Both the position numbers and the translations under genes were made by a program. From Rhea pennata (taxonomy: Eukaryota; Chordata; Aves; Rheiformes; Rheidae): a stretch of 64,000 nucleotides of DNA. Shown piece by piece: positions 54,401-64,000 of this stretch. How positions within the stretch are numbered: position 1 is the first letter of the stretch; each line of letters starts with the position of its first letter. The notes under the pieces are model-generated. The model ran no database searches. It had not been told where the DNA came from and worked only from the letters and a program-made list of their open reading frames with translations. The stretch is taken from assembly GCF_028389875.1 (NCBI RefSeq), contig NC_084687.1, forward strand, positions 2,764,157-2,828,156, given 5' to 3'.

Positions 54401-55838
54401 CCCATCTGCATGGCTGTGCTGATGACCGCCAGCATCATACAGCTGGGCGTCAGCCCCCCAGGGTACAGCGCATGGATCAGAGAGGAGGTGAGCACAGCTC
54501 TCTTTCCAAGACCCACCTTCACCCCAGGCACAGACTGAGTAGCAGGTAGCTGAGAGATGTAGAGCATCCTGCTCTCCCCCAGCTCTGATTTTTTTTCTCC
54601 TCGTGCTGGCAGACATCCTGGTTGTGGCTGCTCATCCTCTGCAGGCAAAGATCAGGTTTGCCTGCGCTGCCCAGAAGTTTTAAGCCAGCTCTGACCATGG
54701 GCCAAAGTTAAAGCTAGGGATTTGTTTTGTATGTGGCCCGTCCTTGTCTGATGAAACAACTGTTAGAGTAAGGATTTGGCAAAAAAATGGGTTGAAGAAT
54801 CTTACAGCTTGGTTCCCGGGTGGAAATGGTGCTCTGCTGGAGAGTCCTCAGCTGCTCCAGTGGACAGAAATTGGTCTCCTGTGTTTCCTCCTCACTATCT
54901 CTAAAGATCTGATTCACTCATTTCCTCTTTGTATCAAACGCATGCTTAGCATAAAGTAGGAGGTTCGGGGACAGCCAGAACTTGCTGGTGTAGGTGATAA
55001 AAGACTACACTGCACTCCATAGCTCTCCCTTCCTCCTTTTCTGACTGAAATATTTGCAAAAAGCGAATGTGCTGTTGGGACACCAAATCCCAACACTCCA
55101 CCCGCACTTCTGCAAAATAGTGAGACCTACATAGGAGATAGTGTCCTGTAATGAGGAGTTCCACAGCTTAACTACACGCTGAGTGCAGGACCATGTCCTT
55201 TTCCTTGTTCTGAACTTACCTTCTGACAGTTTCATGTGAATCCCTGAAGATGAAGTCCAGAAGGAAGCAGTAAAAATTGCCTAGCACTTAGGAGACCTTG
55301 TTCCTTGTGTACATCACTTTGGCCTTTGCTGTAGTAGTCCCTTTCAGCAGCTCTGAAATGTAAGAGAGGGACTGAAGCTCCACTGTGCACCTAGGTGGGA
55401 ATGTAGATGATGGAGAAGAAATGACACCACTAATGTCCCTCTAATGACACTAATATCCATCTCTTCCAGGCTGCAGAAAAGTTCCTTTTTTATCCAACTT
55501 GGGCCATGGCTATTCTCATCTCTTTGATCATCCTGGCATCCCTGCCTCTGCCTCTGGTCTTCATCCTCCGTCAGTTCCACCTTGTGTCAGATGGCTCCAA
55601 TGCCCTCTCTGTCACCTACAAGAAGGGTCGGATGATGAAGGACATCTCTAATTTGGAAGACAATGATGAGACCCGCTTCATCTTGAGCAAAGTGCCCAGC
55701 GAGACCCCATCTCCCATGCCCACGCACCGTTCCTACCTGGGTCCTGGCAGCAACTCCCCCATGGAAATGAGCAATGCCCCGAACGGACGATATGGGAGTG
55801 GGTATTTACTGGCCAGCACCCCTGAATCCGAACTGTGA
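45177..55838 (+). CDS. SLC6A17: SLC6A17 (NTT4/XT1), synaptic-vesicle neutral amino-acid transporter
   Basis: Sodium-dependent carrier of the SLC6/NSS family found on synaptic vesicles; reported substrates include proline, glycine, leucine, alanine and glutamine (family knowledge). Eleven coding exons join in frame over 2184 nt into 727 residues, the human length. TM1 (about 68-90) carries the NSS hallmark [14 protein letters not shown]. The loop after TM3 has N186-G-T and a likely disulphide pair C181/C196, and a second large loop has N393-F-S. Twelve membrane segments are expected. Gly162 and Pro633, which I recall as sites of human intellectual-disability variants, are both conserved. The N terminus ([20 protein letters not shown]) and C terminus ([11 protein letters not shown]) match the human protein; SLC6A15 differs there. 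All introns are GT-AG. It is probably driven by the CpG-rich block at 37.3 kb. Confidence 0.97.
46745..46950. promoter_or_regulatory. Intronic CpG island
   Basis: Very high CpG density (runs such as gcggcggctggtcgcgctgcg), clearly above the rest of the intron. It could be an internal promoter or simply GC-rich DNA. Confidence 0.4.
47085..47200 (+). repeat. MIR-like SINE fragment
   Basis: It contains ttttacaggtgggaaggg then aaactgaggcacagagctgg, matching the MIR core region, followed by a decayed tail. Confidence 0.65.
47654..47811 (+). CDS. SLC6A17: SLC6A17 coding exon 2 of 11
   Basis: Residues 96-148. The acceptor is cccccggcag and the donor gtgagt. TM2 plus the [15 protein letters not shown] loop and the start of TM3. 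Confidence 0.95.
47952..48078 (+). CDS. SLC6A17: SLC6A17 coding exon 3 of 11
   Basis: Residues 149-190 plus one base. TM3 ([18 protein letters not shown], containing Gly162) and the beginning of the large loop with N186-G-T. Donor gtgagg. Confidence 0.95.
48079..48865 (+). other. SLC6A17: SLC6A17 intron 3 (coding numbering)
   Basis: 787 bp. Nothing recognised beyond splice sites and a short T-rich run near 48283-48301. Confidence 0.8.
48866..49047 (+). CDS. SLC6A17: SLC6A17 coding exon 4 of 11
   Basis: Residues 191-251. The rest of the extracellular/lumenal loop ([18 protein letters not shown]) and TM4 ([17 protein letters not shown]). The acceptor is ttggttgcag and the donor gtgggt. Confidence 0.95.
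49048..50381 (+). other. SLC6A17: SLC6A17 intron 4 (coding numbering)
   Basis: 1.3 kb of unique sequence. No repeat, exon or motif cluster recognised. Confidence 0.8.
50382..50492 (+). CDS. SLC6A17: SLC6A17 coding exon 5 of 11
   Basis: A phase 0/0 exon of 37 codons, residues 252-288, encoding TM5 ([19 protein letters not shown]) and a short loop ending HMFTPK. Confidence 0.95.
50998..51028. promoter_or_regulatory. TAATTAA cluster
   Basis: The core attaattaacc then gttaattaattaattaag gives several overlapping TTAATTAA sites, the dimer-type homeodomain core, inside the intron. Confidence 0.3.
51420..51470 (-). repeat. MIR-like SINE fragment
   Basis: The stretch cagtgcctcagtttcccc is the reverse complement of the MIR core, followed by a decayed ctctgagcgagagggaaatgag part. 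Confidence 0.5.
51656..51897 (+). CDS. SLC6A17: SLC6A17 coding exon 6 of 11
   Basis: Residues 289-368 plus two bases. Contains TM6 ([19 protein letters not shown], the unwound substrate-site helix of the family) and TM7. The acceptor is ctccaag, with A before AG. The donor GA/GTAGGT splits the GAG codon; the apparent TAG after GAG lies in the intron. Confidence 0.94.
51898..52660 (+). other. SLC6A17: SLC6A17 intron 6 (coding numbering)
   Basis: 763 bp of unique sequence with nothing recognised. Confidence 0.8.
52661..52853 (+). CDS. SLC6A17: SLC6A17 coding exon 7 of 11
   Basis: Residues 370-433 plus the last base of codon 369. This is the long loop typical of the SLC6A15-A20 branch, with N393-F-S and a [18 protein letters not shown] segment. 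Confidence 0.94.
52854..53230 (+). other. SLC6A17: SLC6A17 intron 7 (coding numbering)
   Basis: 377 bp. Nothing recognised beyond a T-rich acceptor tract. Confidence 0.8.
53231..53423 (+). CDS. SLC6A17: SLC6A17 coding exon 8 of 11
   Basis: Residues 434-497 plus one base. TM8 region with [19 protein letters not shown] and [18 protein letters not shown]. Confidence 0.95.
53623..53782 (+). CDS. SLC6A17: SLC6A17 coding exon 9 of 11
   Basis: Residues 498-550 plus two bases. TM9 ([20 protein letters not shown]) and TM10 ([19 protein letters not shown]). The donor AA/GTAAGG splits a lysine codon. Confidence 0.95.
53783..54324 (+). other. SLC6A17: SLC6A17 intron 9 (coding numbering)
   Basis: 542 bp of unique sequence with nothing recognised. 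Confidence 0.8.
54325..54487 (+). CDS. SLC6A17: SLC6A17 coding exon 10 of 11
   Basis: Residues 552-605 plus the end of codon 551: [22 protein letters not shown]11 ([18 protein letters not shown]) and WIREE. The acceptor is ctcttggcag and the donor gtgagc. Confidence 0.95.
54488..55469 (+). other. SLC6A17: SLC6A17 intron 10 (coding numbering)
   Basis: 982 bp. Lower-GC unique sequence, no repeat or exon recognised. Confidence 0.8.
55470..55838 (+). CDS. SLC6A17: SLC6A17 terminal coding exon 11
   Basis: Residues 606-727 and TGA at 55836-55838. TM12 ([19 protein letters not shown], with Pro633) and a long cytoplasmic tail ([20 protein letters not shown], then RSYLGPG and [11 protein letters not shown]), strongly conserved with human. 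Confidence 0.96.
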   Translation, partial: AAEKFLFYPTWAMAILISLIILASLPLPLVFILRQFHLVSDGSNALSVTYKKGRMMKDISNLEDNDETRFILSKVPSETPSPMPTHRSYLGPGSNSPMEMSNAPNGRYGSGYLLASTPESEL

Positions 55839-55921
55839 TGGTTGCCTGCCTACCACCCCCACTGGGAGAGAAGGTCACTGGGGAGTGGATCTTAGCTGTC
55901 CAGGCAACAGGAAAATTAATT

Positions 55922-55927
55922 AATAAA
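55922..55927 (+). terminator. SLC6A17: Proximal poly(A) signal AATAAA
   Basis: Lies 84 nt past the stop within ttaattaataaagaaaa. It would give a short 3' UTR if used. Confidence 0.35.
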
Positions 55928-58472
55928 GAAAATGACAAAGAAGAAACCCCTCTTAGAATCGTAATCAAAAGCAGCCATTTCCAAGATGACATCGGGAAGA
56001 AGGGATTGCAGGAGGGGCAGGACTCTCCTCCGACAGCCTTCGGCTGAAAGGCAGGATCCCTCATAGCTTGCCTGTGAGGAAGGGAGGAGGAACAAGAGGT
56101 GCTGCAATATCTTTCTGAGGGTTGTTCTCGTGCAGCTTAAAGCTGAAGCAAAGAATCTCTCTTTCTGAGCAGCTGATGGTTGGAAAAAGGACCCAGAGTA
56201 AGGTGGAAAGCCAACCTTGCTTCCTCCTGTAACCCAGAGCTCTTCCCTCTCTGTTTTCCTTTAGGTGGGAGAAGTCATGGCCTTATTCCAACGAGCACAA
56301 ATAACCATTGATGTTCAGAGCACAAAATGGTGCTGTTGTTGTCACCATCGTTGTTGTTGTATCTCCTGTAGTTTTTATAGCTGTGGACACATGCAAATAA
56401 CCCCAAATTTTTGACCAGGGTTGGTAGGAAGCAGTGCTGAGTTGGCTGAGTTGTTGCAATGTGTGAGTTTGCTCACGGTAGATCCTTGGTGTCTGTTTTG
56501 TTACCACCAGCACAGAGGAAGTGTCTGTGAATTGTTCTGAGACACGGGGGGGTCGTCCCCTCTGTGTGAAGATGTGACTATCACACTCCTTGCTTAGGCA
56601 GTGTTATTTTGCTGAGTGGCAGAGGGACCTCTGAAGTGAGTGTGATTTTTTGGATGTGTGAGCGTGTGCAGGATCTAGACAGGGTTACCGTGATGTGGAT
56701 CAGGAGCAATCTCCTGGAATTGCTCCTAACATGTGGGAGGCTCTGTTGAATCCAAATCCCTGGCGTGGTGAATCGTCTCCTCTTGCCACTCTCTTTAGAT
56801 GTCCTGGAGGGCAAGTGAAGAGGCTATGGGGCATACAGTCCTACCATGATCCTGGTTTAGCTCTCAGGAAACCATCCCCTGACTTACCTCCTTTGCAGCC
56901 GCCAGCTGAGGTGAGCTGGGCAATGATTATCTCTGGACAGGCATCTTCACTTCTCATAGCTTCAAGCCAGGGTCTGCATTGCCTCCTGTTGCACCTCTGT
57001 TAGGGACTCACCAGCCATCTGCTGGGAGCATCCAGCTCTTGGGGGCAGCAGAGGCAGGACATGTCTTCTGAGCACCAATTATTTTGGGGTCAGTGCCAGG
57101 TCCAAGTGTCCTTGCTAGCTCTTGATCCTGGCTGGTGCCCACATGTTATGTAGTTGGGCTCTGTCGTGCCTGTCCATGTTACCTGGGGACCAGGCTGCTG
57201 AGACATTCTGTTGTTTCTCCCTAGGCCATCTAGAAAGAGTTGGGCTCTCCCAAGTCAGAGAGCAGGTCTCCCACTGGGATTCAGTTCCCTGAATTCTACA
57301 CCTAGCCAAGCATTTCTGTCAAGGATACCAGTATTACATGTCTTTTTCTTCTTTCCCCATGGGGACAGAGGAGCAGCTGCCTACTTGAGCCCTCTCTCCT
57401 TCTAAGCACATTGCTAAAATCTCAAATGCTGAGGGTGCTCCTTAACCTCGGTCCTACTGTGCTTAGAGCACACGTGATGGTGTTTCAAGCCACTTTGAAG
57501 GCGAAGTTCACAGGTGCTTGCCCATATTCCCCTCTCTCCTCCTTTGCTTTTCCATCAATGGCTTTTCTCCTCCCTTGATTCTCCTTTTGGCTGGGAGGCA
57601 AAGGTGGAAAGTACCGGGTCCACTCCCTGCATCCTTGACTTCTCTTAGCATCCCTGAGGCAGGAGGCCCCTCGCAACGACATTTCTCTTGTGGGTTGTTA
57701 TCTTTTGTTTATAGTCTTTCTCCTTTCTATCAGGGGCTCGTCTGAGGGCCTGGGAGCTCTTCGTAGACAGTTAACCTGAGCCTTTCATTAGCCGTTTTGC
57801 TGAGGAGAGGGTGGGAACCAGGTTTGGACCGAACCGAGGCAGCTCAGCCTTCACTGATGTCTCAGCGGAGCACCAGCCCTGTGTAGTCAGGGCCAGGCAT
57901 TCTCTCTTTTCTCTTCTCCAGCTGGTCTCCCCACCGCCATCCCCTCTGCTGCTAGCTCAGTTTTTCTCTCCTTCCCCTGCCCTACAGAGGGATATAAAAA
58001 TTGTCCCACTGAATCATCTCAAAATGGGAGAAGCACAAAGACCATGCGATCATTTCCCCAGTCTCTAGGCAAAGATGTTCCCCCCCAATCTCTCTTATTT
58101 CTCCCTCTGTCTCTCTGCCTTTCCTCCACCTGGCCAGCAAAGCAGAAGATGAGCCAAATCGTTGCACCCGCATCACCTTCCCGATCTCCCCGCGGCTGCA
58201 GGTCAGACCAGCGCCCCTGAGCCCAGGAGCTGGATTCCCACTGTAGCTCCCATGGAGTTAACGGAGCAGGACACCTCCGGTACTCAGATCATGCAACCCG
58301 CTCCGGTGGTAGGAGTCCCCTTGAACCCTGGGGGGAAGGATCTGGCGCTCCATCTCTCCCGTTACAGTTCCCAAACCAGCCGGGGAGGCATTTGCTTTCC
58401 TTCCCTCTTCTTGCAGTGTCAATAAGAGGCAAAGTCAATAAGAAGGTAACAAAAAGCTATATTATATATATA

Positions 58473-58478
58473 AATAAA
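58473..58478 (+). terminator. SLC6A17: Internal poly(A) signal AATAAA
   Basis: Sits in a TA-rich patch (58459-58492). Confidence 0.35.
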
Positions 58479-58662
58479 AAATATATATATACAAAGAGAG
58501 GAGATGGAATAATATCTTAGAGATTCTCTATTTCTATTGTATATCTATTCTGTAAATGTCACTGTAAATGCTGTTAAATGACAAAACACGTTCCAAAGTG
58601 GCCCGTGACTTAACGTTCGTTCCCAGTGCTGTACAGATCAATTTTCGTTGTGCATCTCGGAC

Positions 58663-58690
58663 ACGTTTTTTTTTTTTTTTTTTTTAACTT
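58663..58690. repeat. T-run
   Basis: About 20 T residues within the probable 3' UTR. Confidence 0.85.
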
Positions 58691-59648
58691 TTTCCTTTCT
58701 TGTGCGTGGTGGGTGGCCGTCCCCCCGCCCCAGGCTCCGGGAGGTCCAGCCGTCCGGGGCACCCAGCGGGGAGCAGGGTGGGGGACGCCTTTCTCGTTAG
58801 CCGTGGCAGCACTGTATCTCTTCGTGGCGTTTGCTCGGTGTTAAACACAGGGGAGCGGGGCGGGGTGGGGGGGTTAGTTTTAGGTGATAGCGTGTCGTCG
58901 CTGTGTGAGCGTGTTCGTGTGTCGAGGCCGTGCGTGCGCGCGTGTGTGTTCACGGGGGGGGGGTGTGCGCGTTTGTGTTTGGTTAGGATCCACTCTCTCG
59001 CCGTGCTCGGCCACCTTTGGAGCCCGCGCTGGGGGTTTCTCCCGCTCGCCGGGGCAGGCTCTTCGTGGATGCACCTTCCCGCGAGCCGGGGCGGGGGGCA
59101 CGGACCAGGCTGACCCGCCGCGGCTTTTAGCCCTGGCAGTTTTGTTTATTTTACTTTTATTTTTTCCCCACGGAGGCGCAGGGAGCAGCTGCTAGTTAGG
59201 AGCACGGGCACTTTTCAATTTTCCTCCTGGGCGTTGGAGAAGGAAGTGGGAATCACTGCCGATATTCCTGCCCCCTCCTCTCCGCTTCGCTTCCCAGCCT
59301 GGATCCTGCTGCCTGGCAGGAGACGACATCCCCGGCTCAGGGCAAGGGGGAGCTGCCTAGACCGGGAGGGGCCGAAAGCGGCCGGTGCGGAGGGCAGAGA
59401 GGAGCTTTACAGGCGCCCGCCCGAGGGATCCTTGCCGTCCGCGGCCGGTCTACGGCACCTCCCGGCGTGGGAGGCCGCGGCCCCCGCCAGCAAGCACAGC
59501 GCTGGCGAAACCCTCCTGCGCGGGTACAAAGCACCGATCCCGTAATAACTCGTCCCATGTATCCTTGTAGCCGGTGTATTTACCAAGCGTGCCGTGCCGG
59601 CCGGACTCCTCCTCGGGAGAAACCCTGTAACAGCTGTAACAGAGTCCG

Positions 59649-59654
59649 ATTAAA
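59649..59654 (+). terminator. SLC6A17: Distal poly(A) signal ATTAAA
   Basis: The second-commonest vertebrate signal, followed by agtctcttcttaccc and then a G/T-rich stretch near 59690. The preceding 100 bp contain a short gtaacagctgtaacag repeat. Confidence 0.4.
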
Positions 59655-59670
59655 AGTCTCTTCTTACCCA

Positions 59671-61585
59671 GCTGCCTCCGTTTCCTTGCTTGGGGGTGGC
59701 CTTGGGGGTCTCGCTGAGGCTGGGGGGGGGGGGGGCTGCAGAGAGCTAAAGCTGGAGCATCCCGGAGCAGCAGGGCTGCATCCCGGAGAGGGAGCAGCGC
59801 TGCCGAGGCGGGGAGCGCAAGGGCTGATGCAGGGGCGACTCGGGCTGTCGGCATCCGTGGCCATCCGTATCTGTGCCCGAGCGTCTGTCCGTCCGCCCCA
59901 TCCTGCCCAGTCACCCTATCATCCTTCTGCTTCCGTCCCTCCTGATCCCCTTTCTAGTCCCTCCGTCCTTCCTTCCTTTTTTTTTCTTCCAGAAGGGCCC
60001 ATCCTCCCCTCCATCTCCAGAGAGGGGAACGTACAGCTCCCGGTGCGAAAGGCTCCGCACTGGCAAGCGGCGCTCCGGCGTCTCCCTTACCCCATCCTCG
60101 CCCGGCCCCGGTGCTGCCGGAGGCTCCCGAAATGCTGCGGAGGGGCGGGCGGCTCTCCCGAGTGACCCGCGTGGTTGACGGCATCCCCCAAGGATGTCGG
60201 CTGCCGGGTATTAGCTCCGCGCCGGGCCTGGCGGGAAGCGGGTCTGGCGGCGTCGCCGGAGGAAAACCCAGAGGCGACCTCTTCCCTTTCCTGCCGCCTT
60301 TCGCAGCTCCTTAGGCATGCCGGGGCTGAGCCGTGCGTGGGGAGCGTGGAGAAGAAGGGAGGGAAACCAGGTGGGTTGGACCAAGCGGGAGCTCCCAGCA
60401 CCTCTGTGGTGGGAGCAGGGCAGCTTTTCCCCGGCGTCCGCGCTCCCGCTCCAGGTCCAGCCACCGCAGCCCCGCTCCGATGTAGGAAAGCGACAAAAGC
60501 AGCCCGGACGTGTGGTGGGGAGAGGTCCCATCAGCTGAAGGTCTCCGATAAGGGGATCGAAGGATGCAGCGGGGAGCTGGGGCTGGAGGCTCGGGTGGGA
60601 AGGCAGCGGCTTCCCGTAACACCGGTCACGGCGGTCGGAGCGGCGGGGAAGGGAAGCGCTCGGCTCCTCCGCTGTCCCGGATGACGAGGCCGCCTGCCCA
60701 GGGAGTACGAGGTGGGTCGTTCCCTCTGCCTTCCCATCCCTCCTGCACTTGCAGGACTTGGGAAGAGGCCCAGGCCCCGGGAGCAGAGACGTGTCCCAGC
60801 CATTGGATAATGGCTGGGTGGGATGGGGGTTGCTGTGAGCCTGGCTGGTCCCTGGCCACCCCACACCATGGATGGATGTTGTTCTGGGTCGCTTCCTCCT
60901 CTCCCGGGCAGGGAGCAAAACCCAGAAAACCCCCCAAAAAGCTGCAGGGGCATCTCTGGGATAGCAGCTATCACACCGATCCAGGCTTACTCTAGCCATG
61001 GAAAAGCCCCGGGTGCCTGCAAGGCTGGGAGGGAGAGACCAGGGCAGGTTTCAGCTCCATCTACCCCAAGGGGTCCTGGTGGCTGAGAGAGGCTCTGCAG
61101 TGCCAGAAACACCCAGCTCCTGGAGTCAGGGGATTCATGCAAAACCAAGGAGTGAAATAAACTGAAGAGGATGATCGTGGCCGTTGTGGAGCAGGCCCAA
61201 ATGTAAAATTCAGGTTAAATTCATGCTTTTCTTAAAAGAGCTCTTTCCATGGCTTTTGGAGTTGGACTCTTCAAAGAGTGCGGGTGCTGGTTAGCGAGGG
61301 GCAGCCCTTGTCCCTCATGGTTCTTGCAAGAGCTGTCATGCAAGCTGTCCCCTGGGATGCGGGGAAAGGAGGGCCCCCATCACCAACCTCACATGCCCTT
61401 GAGGATGGGCTCTCCATAGGTAACTGGGCAGTAGTGGGTGCTTGTAACCCCGCTTGAAGGCTCTGTCCAGAGGAGATGGCTGGGAAGGAAATGTTCTTCC
61501 CGTCTCAAAATAACCCTGGACTGACTGTTCCTTACCTCGGGGTACGGACACACGGTGGAGCGGCGGCTGCTGCTAATAGCATCAT
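59671..61585. other. Intergenic GC-rich stretch downstream of SLC6A17
   Basis: G-run at 59725-59737 and a T-run near 59978-59986. CpG-rich to about 60700. No exon of KCNC4 or any other gene recognised. Confidence 0.55.
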
Positions 61586-61587
61586 CT

Positions 61588-61760
61588 CGCTGCAGTTCTC
61601 AGAGTGCCTTGACAAGTAAAGCAGTCATTTACCCCTGCTTATAAACATGGGGAAACTGAGGCACAGCACCAGCTTGTGAAATGCTCAGAGGCATTTAAAA
61701 GGCTGGCGGAGAAGGCAGGGCTAACATCACCGTCCCTACTTCAGTCCAGCCCTCCGCCTG
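61588..61760 (+). repeat. MIR-like SINE fragment
   Basis: It reads ttctcagagtgccttgacaa, then aacatggggaaactgaggca and cagcaccagcttgtgaaatg. The core and flanking order fit a MIR-type SINE. Confidence 0.6.
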
Positions 61761-62893
61761 CTACCGAAATGCTTTTGTGGAGCAGAATTACAACAGCGAC
61801 GCCGCGGATGGAGCCAGATTCGCCCAGACACGCTCCGACGTGGCTGTTTTTCTTGCCTTTCTGCAGCCTGTGTTGCAGGACCCACAAGATGGCACTGTGT
61901 CACAGCAGCACCGGGACTCTGGCACCCGCATCCTCGGGAGAAATCTGGGGTTCGGGTCTTGCTTGCTCTGCTCGGGAAATGAGCTATTTCCCCTCCTTGA
62001 CCAAGTGCATGGAGGAAGGAGGCTACAAACTCCTCGCACGCAGCTCTCCCAGGTTGGGCTGGAGCAAGCAATTTTAGCAAAGAATTCACCCTGGCAGAGG
62101 TGTAAGGCAGAGGTGAACCTTGCCCATGGCTTGGAGCAGCCCCTTTGAGCTCCACCAAGAAAAGAGCGTCATGAAAAGTTGCTCTAGATTCATATCCCGG
62201 GGAGGTACCATGCAGCACCTGCAGGGCCAGCACCCCTATGTTACTGCAGTCCTGCAGTGCCATGGGTGCCACCACCCACAGCCTGGAGACTGACCTGTCC
62301 CACAGAAAGGAGGAAAGAAATTGAAGGCAGGGAGCTGTAGGTTGCTGAGGTCCACATAGCCCTTCACGGGATCGTATTAACAGGAACCTGGTCGGGAAGG
62401 AGCTGGCGAGGTTGGCTTGGCAGTCTCCACCCCAAAACAGGATCATCTCACCATGACTGCTCCTGAGGTCCCCTGAAGACCCACCACAGCTGGGGACACC
62501 ACAAAATCCTGAGGCCTCCCTGCCCTCTCCTTTAGGTCATACTTGGAGCTTCACTACTCCCTCCAGGCTTCCCACGGCTCTGTGTGCAGGACTGGGTGCA
62601 CCAGGCTGGGGATGTGACCAATGTCTCCAGTCACAGCTGGGGTTGAGGGCAGAGGCAACAGTGTGATCTGAGAGCCAGGGGGTCAAGCCCTTGAGACCCA
62701 GCCAAGAACTGCGGATTTCCCAGTTGGAGCTGCTCCTCCATGATGTCTTCCAGGTCCACACGGGTCTGATCTTTGCTTTATCCCTCACCCAGATGTTGTC
62801 TGAGATGCCTTCTTCATCTTTGCAGCAGAATTGAGGGAGGTCTCTGCAGAAGTGACTCGCTCACTCCATAAAGGTCCTTATTCATCAAGCTCT

Positions 62894-62948
62894 TTCTATT
62901 TCTCTCTCTCTCTCTTTTCTTTTTTTTTTTTTTTTTTCTTTTTTTTTA
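62894..62948. repeat. Polypyrimidine tract
   Basis: CT repeats run into interrupted T-runs. Confidence 0.88.
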
Positions 62949-63223
62949 TGGACATTAAAAATCTGAAGGCATATTTAGAGAGCAGACAGCATTGGAAGGG
63001 TGATGCTGGTGAAAAGATGCCTTCCTTGCCTAGATGCAACCCATTTGTCTGGCTGACCGCTCCCTCCCACCTCATGAGGGGCCGCACTCTGGTGCATTGA
63101 GATCTCCAGGGAAGAAAGTCGACATATGAAATATTAGCATCAGGTCACAGCATTCCTTCATCCTGGCCAAACTCGCATTACGATGATGAGGATCTGAGCT
63201 GCGATGCCTGGCTAGTGATGCAA

Positions 63224-63225
<2 letters not shown>

Positions 63226-63265
<40 letters not shown>

Positions 63266-63274
63266 TTTTTTTTT
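63226..63274. repeat. (CT)n microsatellite with T-run
   Basis: About sixteen CT units, then about seventeen T, then ccag. Confidence 0.93.
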
Positions 63275-64000
63275 CCAGCACAGCTTTCCCTGGGGCTCTG
63301 CTCTCCCACACTGGTGCAGATCCGGGTGGCTGGGGTGTGGAGCTATGCTAGCTTACACCCGCTGAGGATCCGACCCTGGAAGCTGCCGAGATGCAGCTAC
63401 AGTTGGACCCGGGCTTTCTAAACGTCAGGATTTTAAGCTCTAATGCCTCATGTCTTTTGGATGTTGGGGCTGCCCCAGCCACCCCAAAACCCCTGGTGGT
63501 GGAGTGAGCATTTCAAGCAGGAGACAAATCTGGGGAGGAGGGGAACTGGGACCCTGGAGCCTGACACTGTGGACCTTCTGCAAAGCTGCTGGAGGTGCAG
63601 AGGTGGCCACTGGGGTGGGGCAGGCAGGGGCTGACCATCCCACCCCTTCGCTCTGGGCTGGGGACCTTCTTATACAGCTGCTGGCCTCTGGCTCAGCTCC
63701 ACCAGCCCCCAAAAGCAGGTCTGGGAGGGGGCTTGAATCCCACCTACGACCCCAAAGTACCTGCAAGCATCTCCTCTCCTCCCTCCATCCCCCCCCACCA
63801 GGGCCAGTGCAGCCGTAAACAGCCCTGGCAGGACCGTGTCCCTTGGGGCTTTGCCTTGGTGACGGGCTTGTCCCTCTGGGCACCTCGGCTCTTCCCCTCC
63901 TCCCCAGCCCCGGCGCATGGGTCTGGAGCTGCACGATTCCCGGGAGAAGTAGCCGTCCCCTGAGAAGCGAGGGGTTTGGGGGAAGCTGGGGGGGGGGGAA

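Larger units (their letters stand above)
55839..59670 (+). other. SLC6A17: Probable long SLC6A17 3' UTR
   Basis: No ORF with coding character follows the stop. Signals occur at 55922 (AATAAA), 58473 (AATAAA) and 59649 (ATTAAA, followed by T/C- and G/T-rich sequence). The unusual, repeat-poor stretches at about 58440-58660 and 59530-59660 look like conserved UTR ends. The distal end is an inference. Confidence 0.5.
61761..64000. other. Intergenic stretch to window end
   Basis: Unique sequence with polypyrimidine and CT microsatellite tracts. Nothing coding recognised. Confidence 0.55.

Noticed and set aside
59700..64000. First exon of KCNC4
   Set aside because: Expected next by human gene order, but no frame shows the T1 tetramerisation domain or channel motifs.

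Overview
This window is vertebrate genomic DNA. It holds three protein-coding genes in the order STRIP1 (+, 3' third only), ALX3 (-, complete), SLC6A17 (+, complete coding region). From memory, human 1p13.3 carries the same order. The very GC-rich, CpG-rich sequence, the lack of recognisable young interspersed repeats over 64 kb and the compact introns suggest a bird microchromosome. Another sauropsid such as a crocodilian or turtle is not excluded. Old MIR/CORE-SINE-like fragments are the only dispersed repeats I recognise. I see no prokaryotic feature, CRISPR array, insertion element or provirus.

Layout. 1-2881: the last seven coding exons of STRIP1, followed by a 3' UTR. 5.2-12.4 kb: ALX3 on the minus strand in four coding exons, tail-to-tail with STRIP1. 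12.4-37.2 kb: gene-free DNA with candidate regulatory elements, simple repeats and several MIR-like fossils. About 37.3-37.65 kb: a CpG-rich block ending in a splice donor, probably the non-coding first exon and promoter of SLC6A17. 45.18-55.84 kb: eleven coding exons of SLC6A17, whose joined frame gives 727 residues, the length I recall for the human protein. 55.84 to about 59.67 kb: probable long SLC6A17 3' UTR. 59.7-64 kb: intergenic, with no exon of KCNC4 (the next human gene) recognised.

The genes do not form a pathway. STRIP1 is a scaffold of the STRIPAK phosphatase-kinase complex, ALX3 is a paired-type homeodomain factor of craniofacial mesenchyme, and SLC6A17 is a synaptic-vesicle neutral amino-acid transporter. 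The non-coding DNA between ALX3 and SLC6A17 may serve either gene.

Most notable points: an apparently intact ALX3 in a sauropsid-like genome; a shortened ALX3 exon 3 whose new donor lies in former coding sequence, with a relict of the old exon just behind it; a 76-bp intergenic element present twice, 795 bp apart, whose 19 differences are all transitions; and several hairpins and motif clusters (a near-perfect 16-bp inverted repeat beside an RFX-type X-box, a CRE followed by a TATA-like box). Splice coordinates were worked out by hand from GT/AG sites, reading phase and remembered human proteins; no alignment or search was run.
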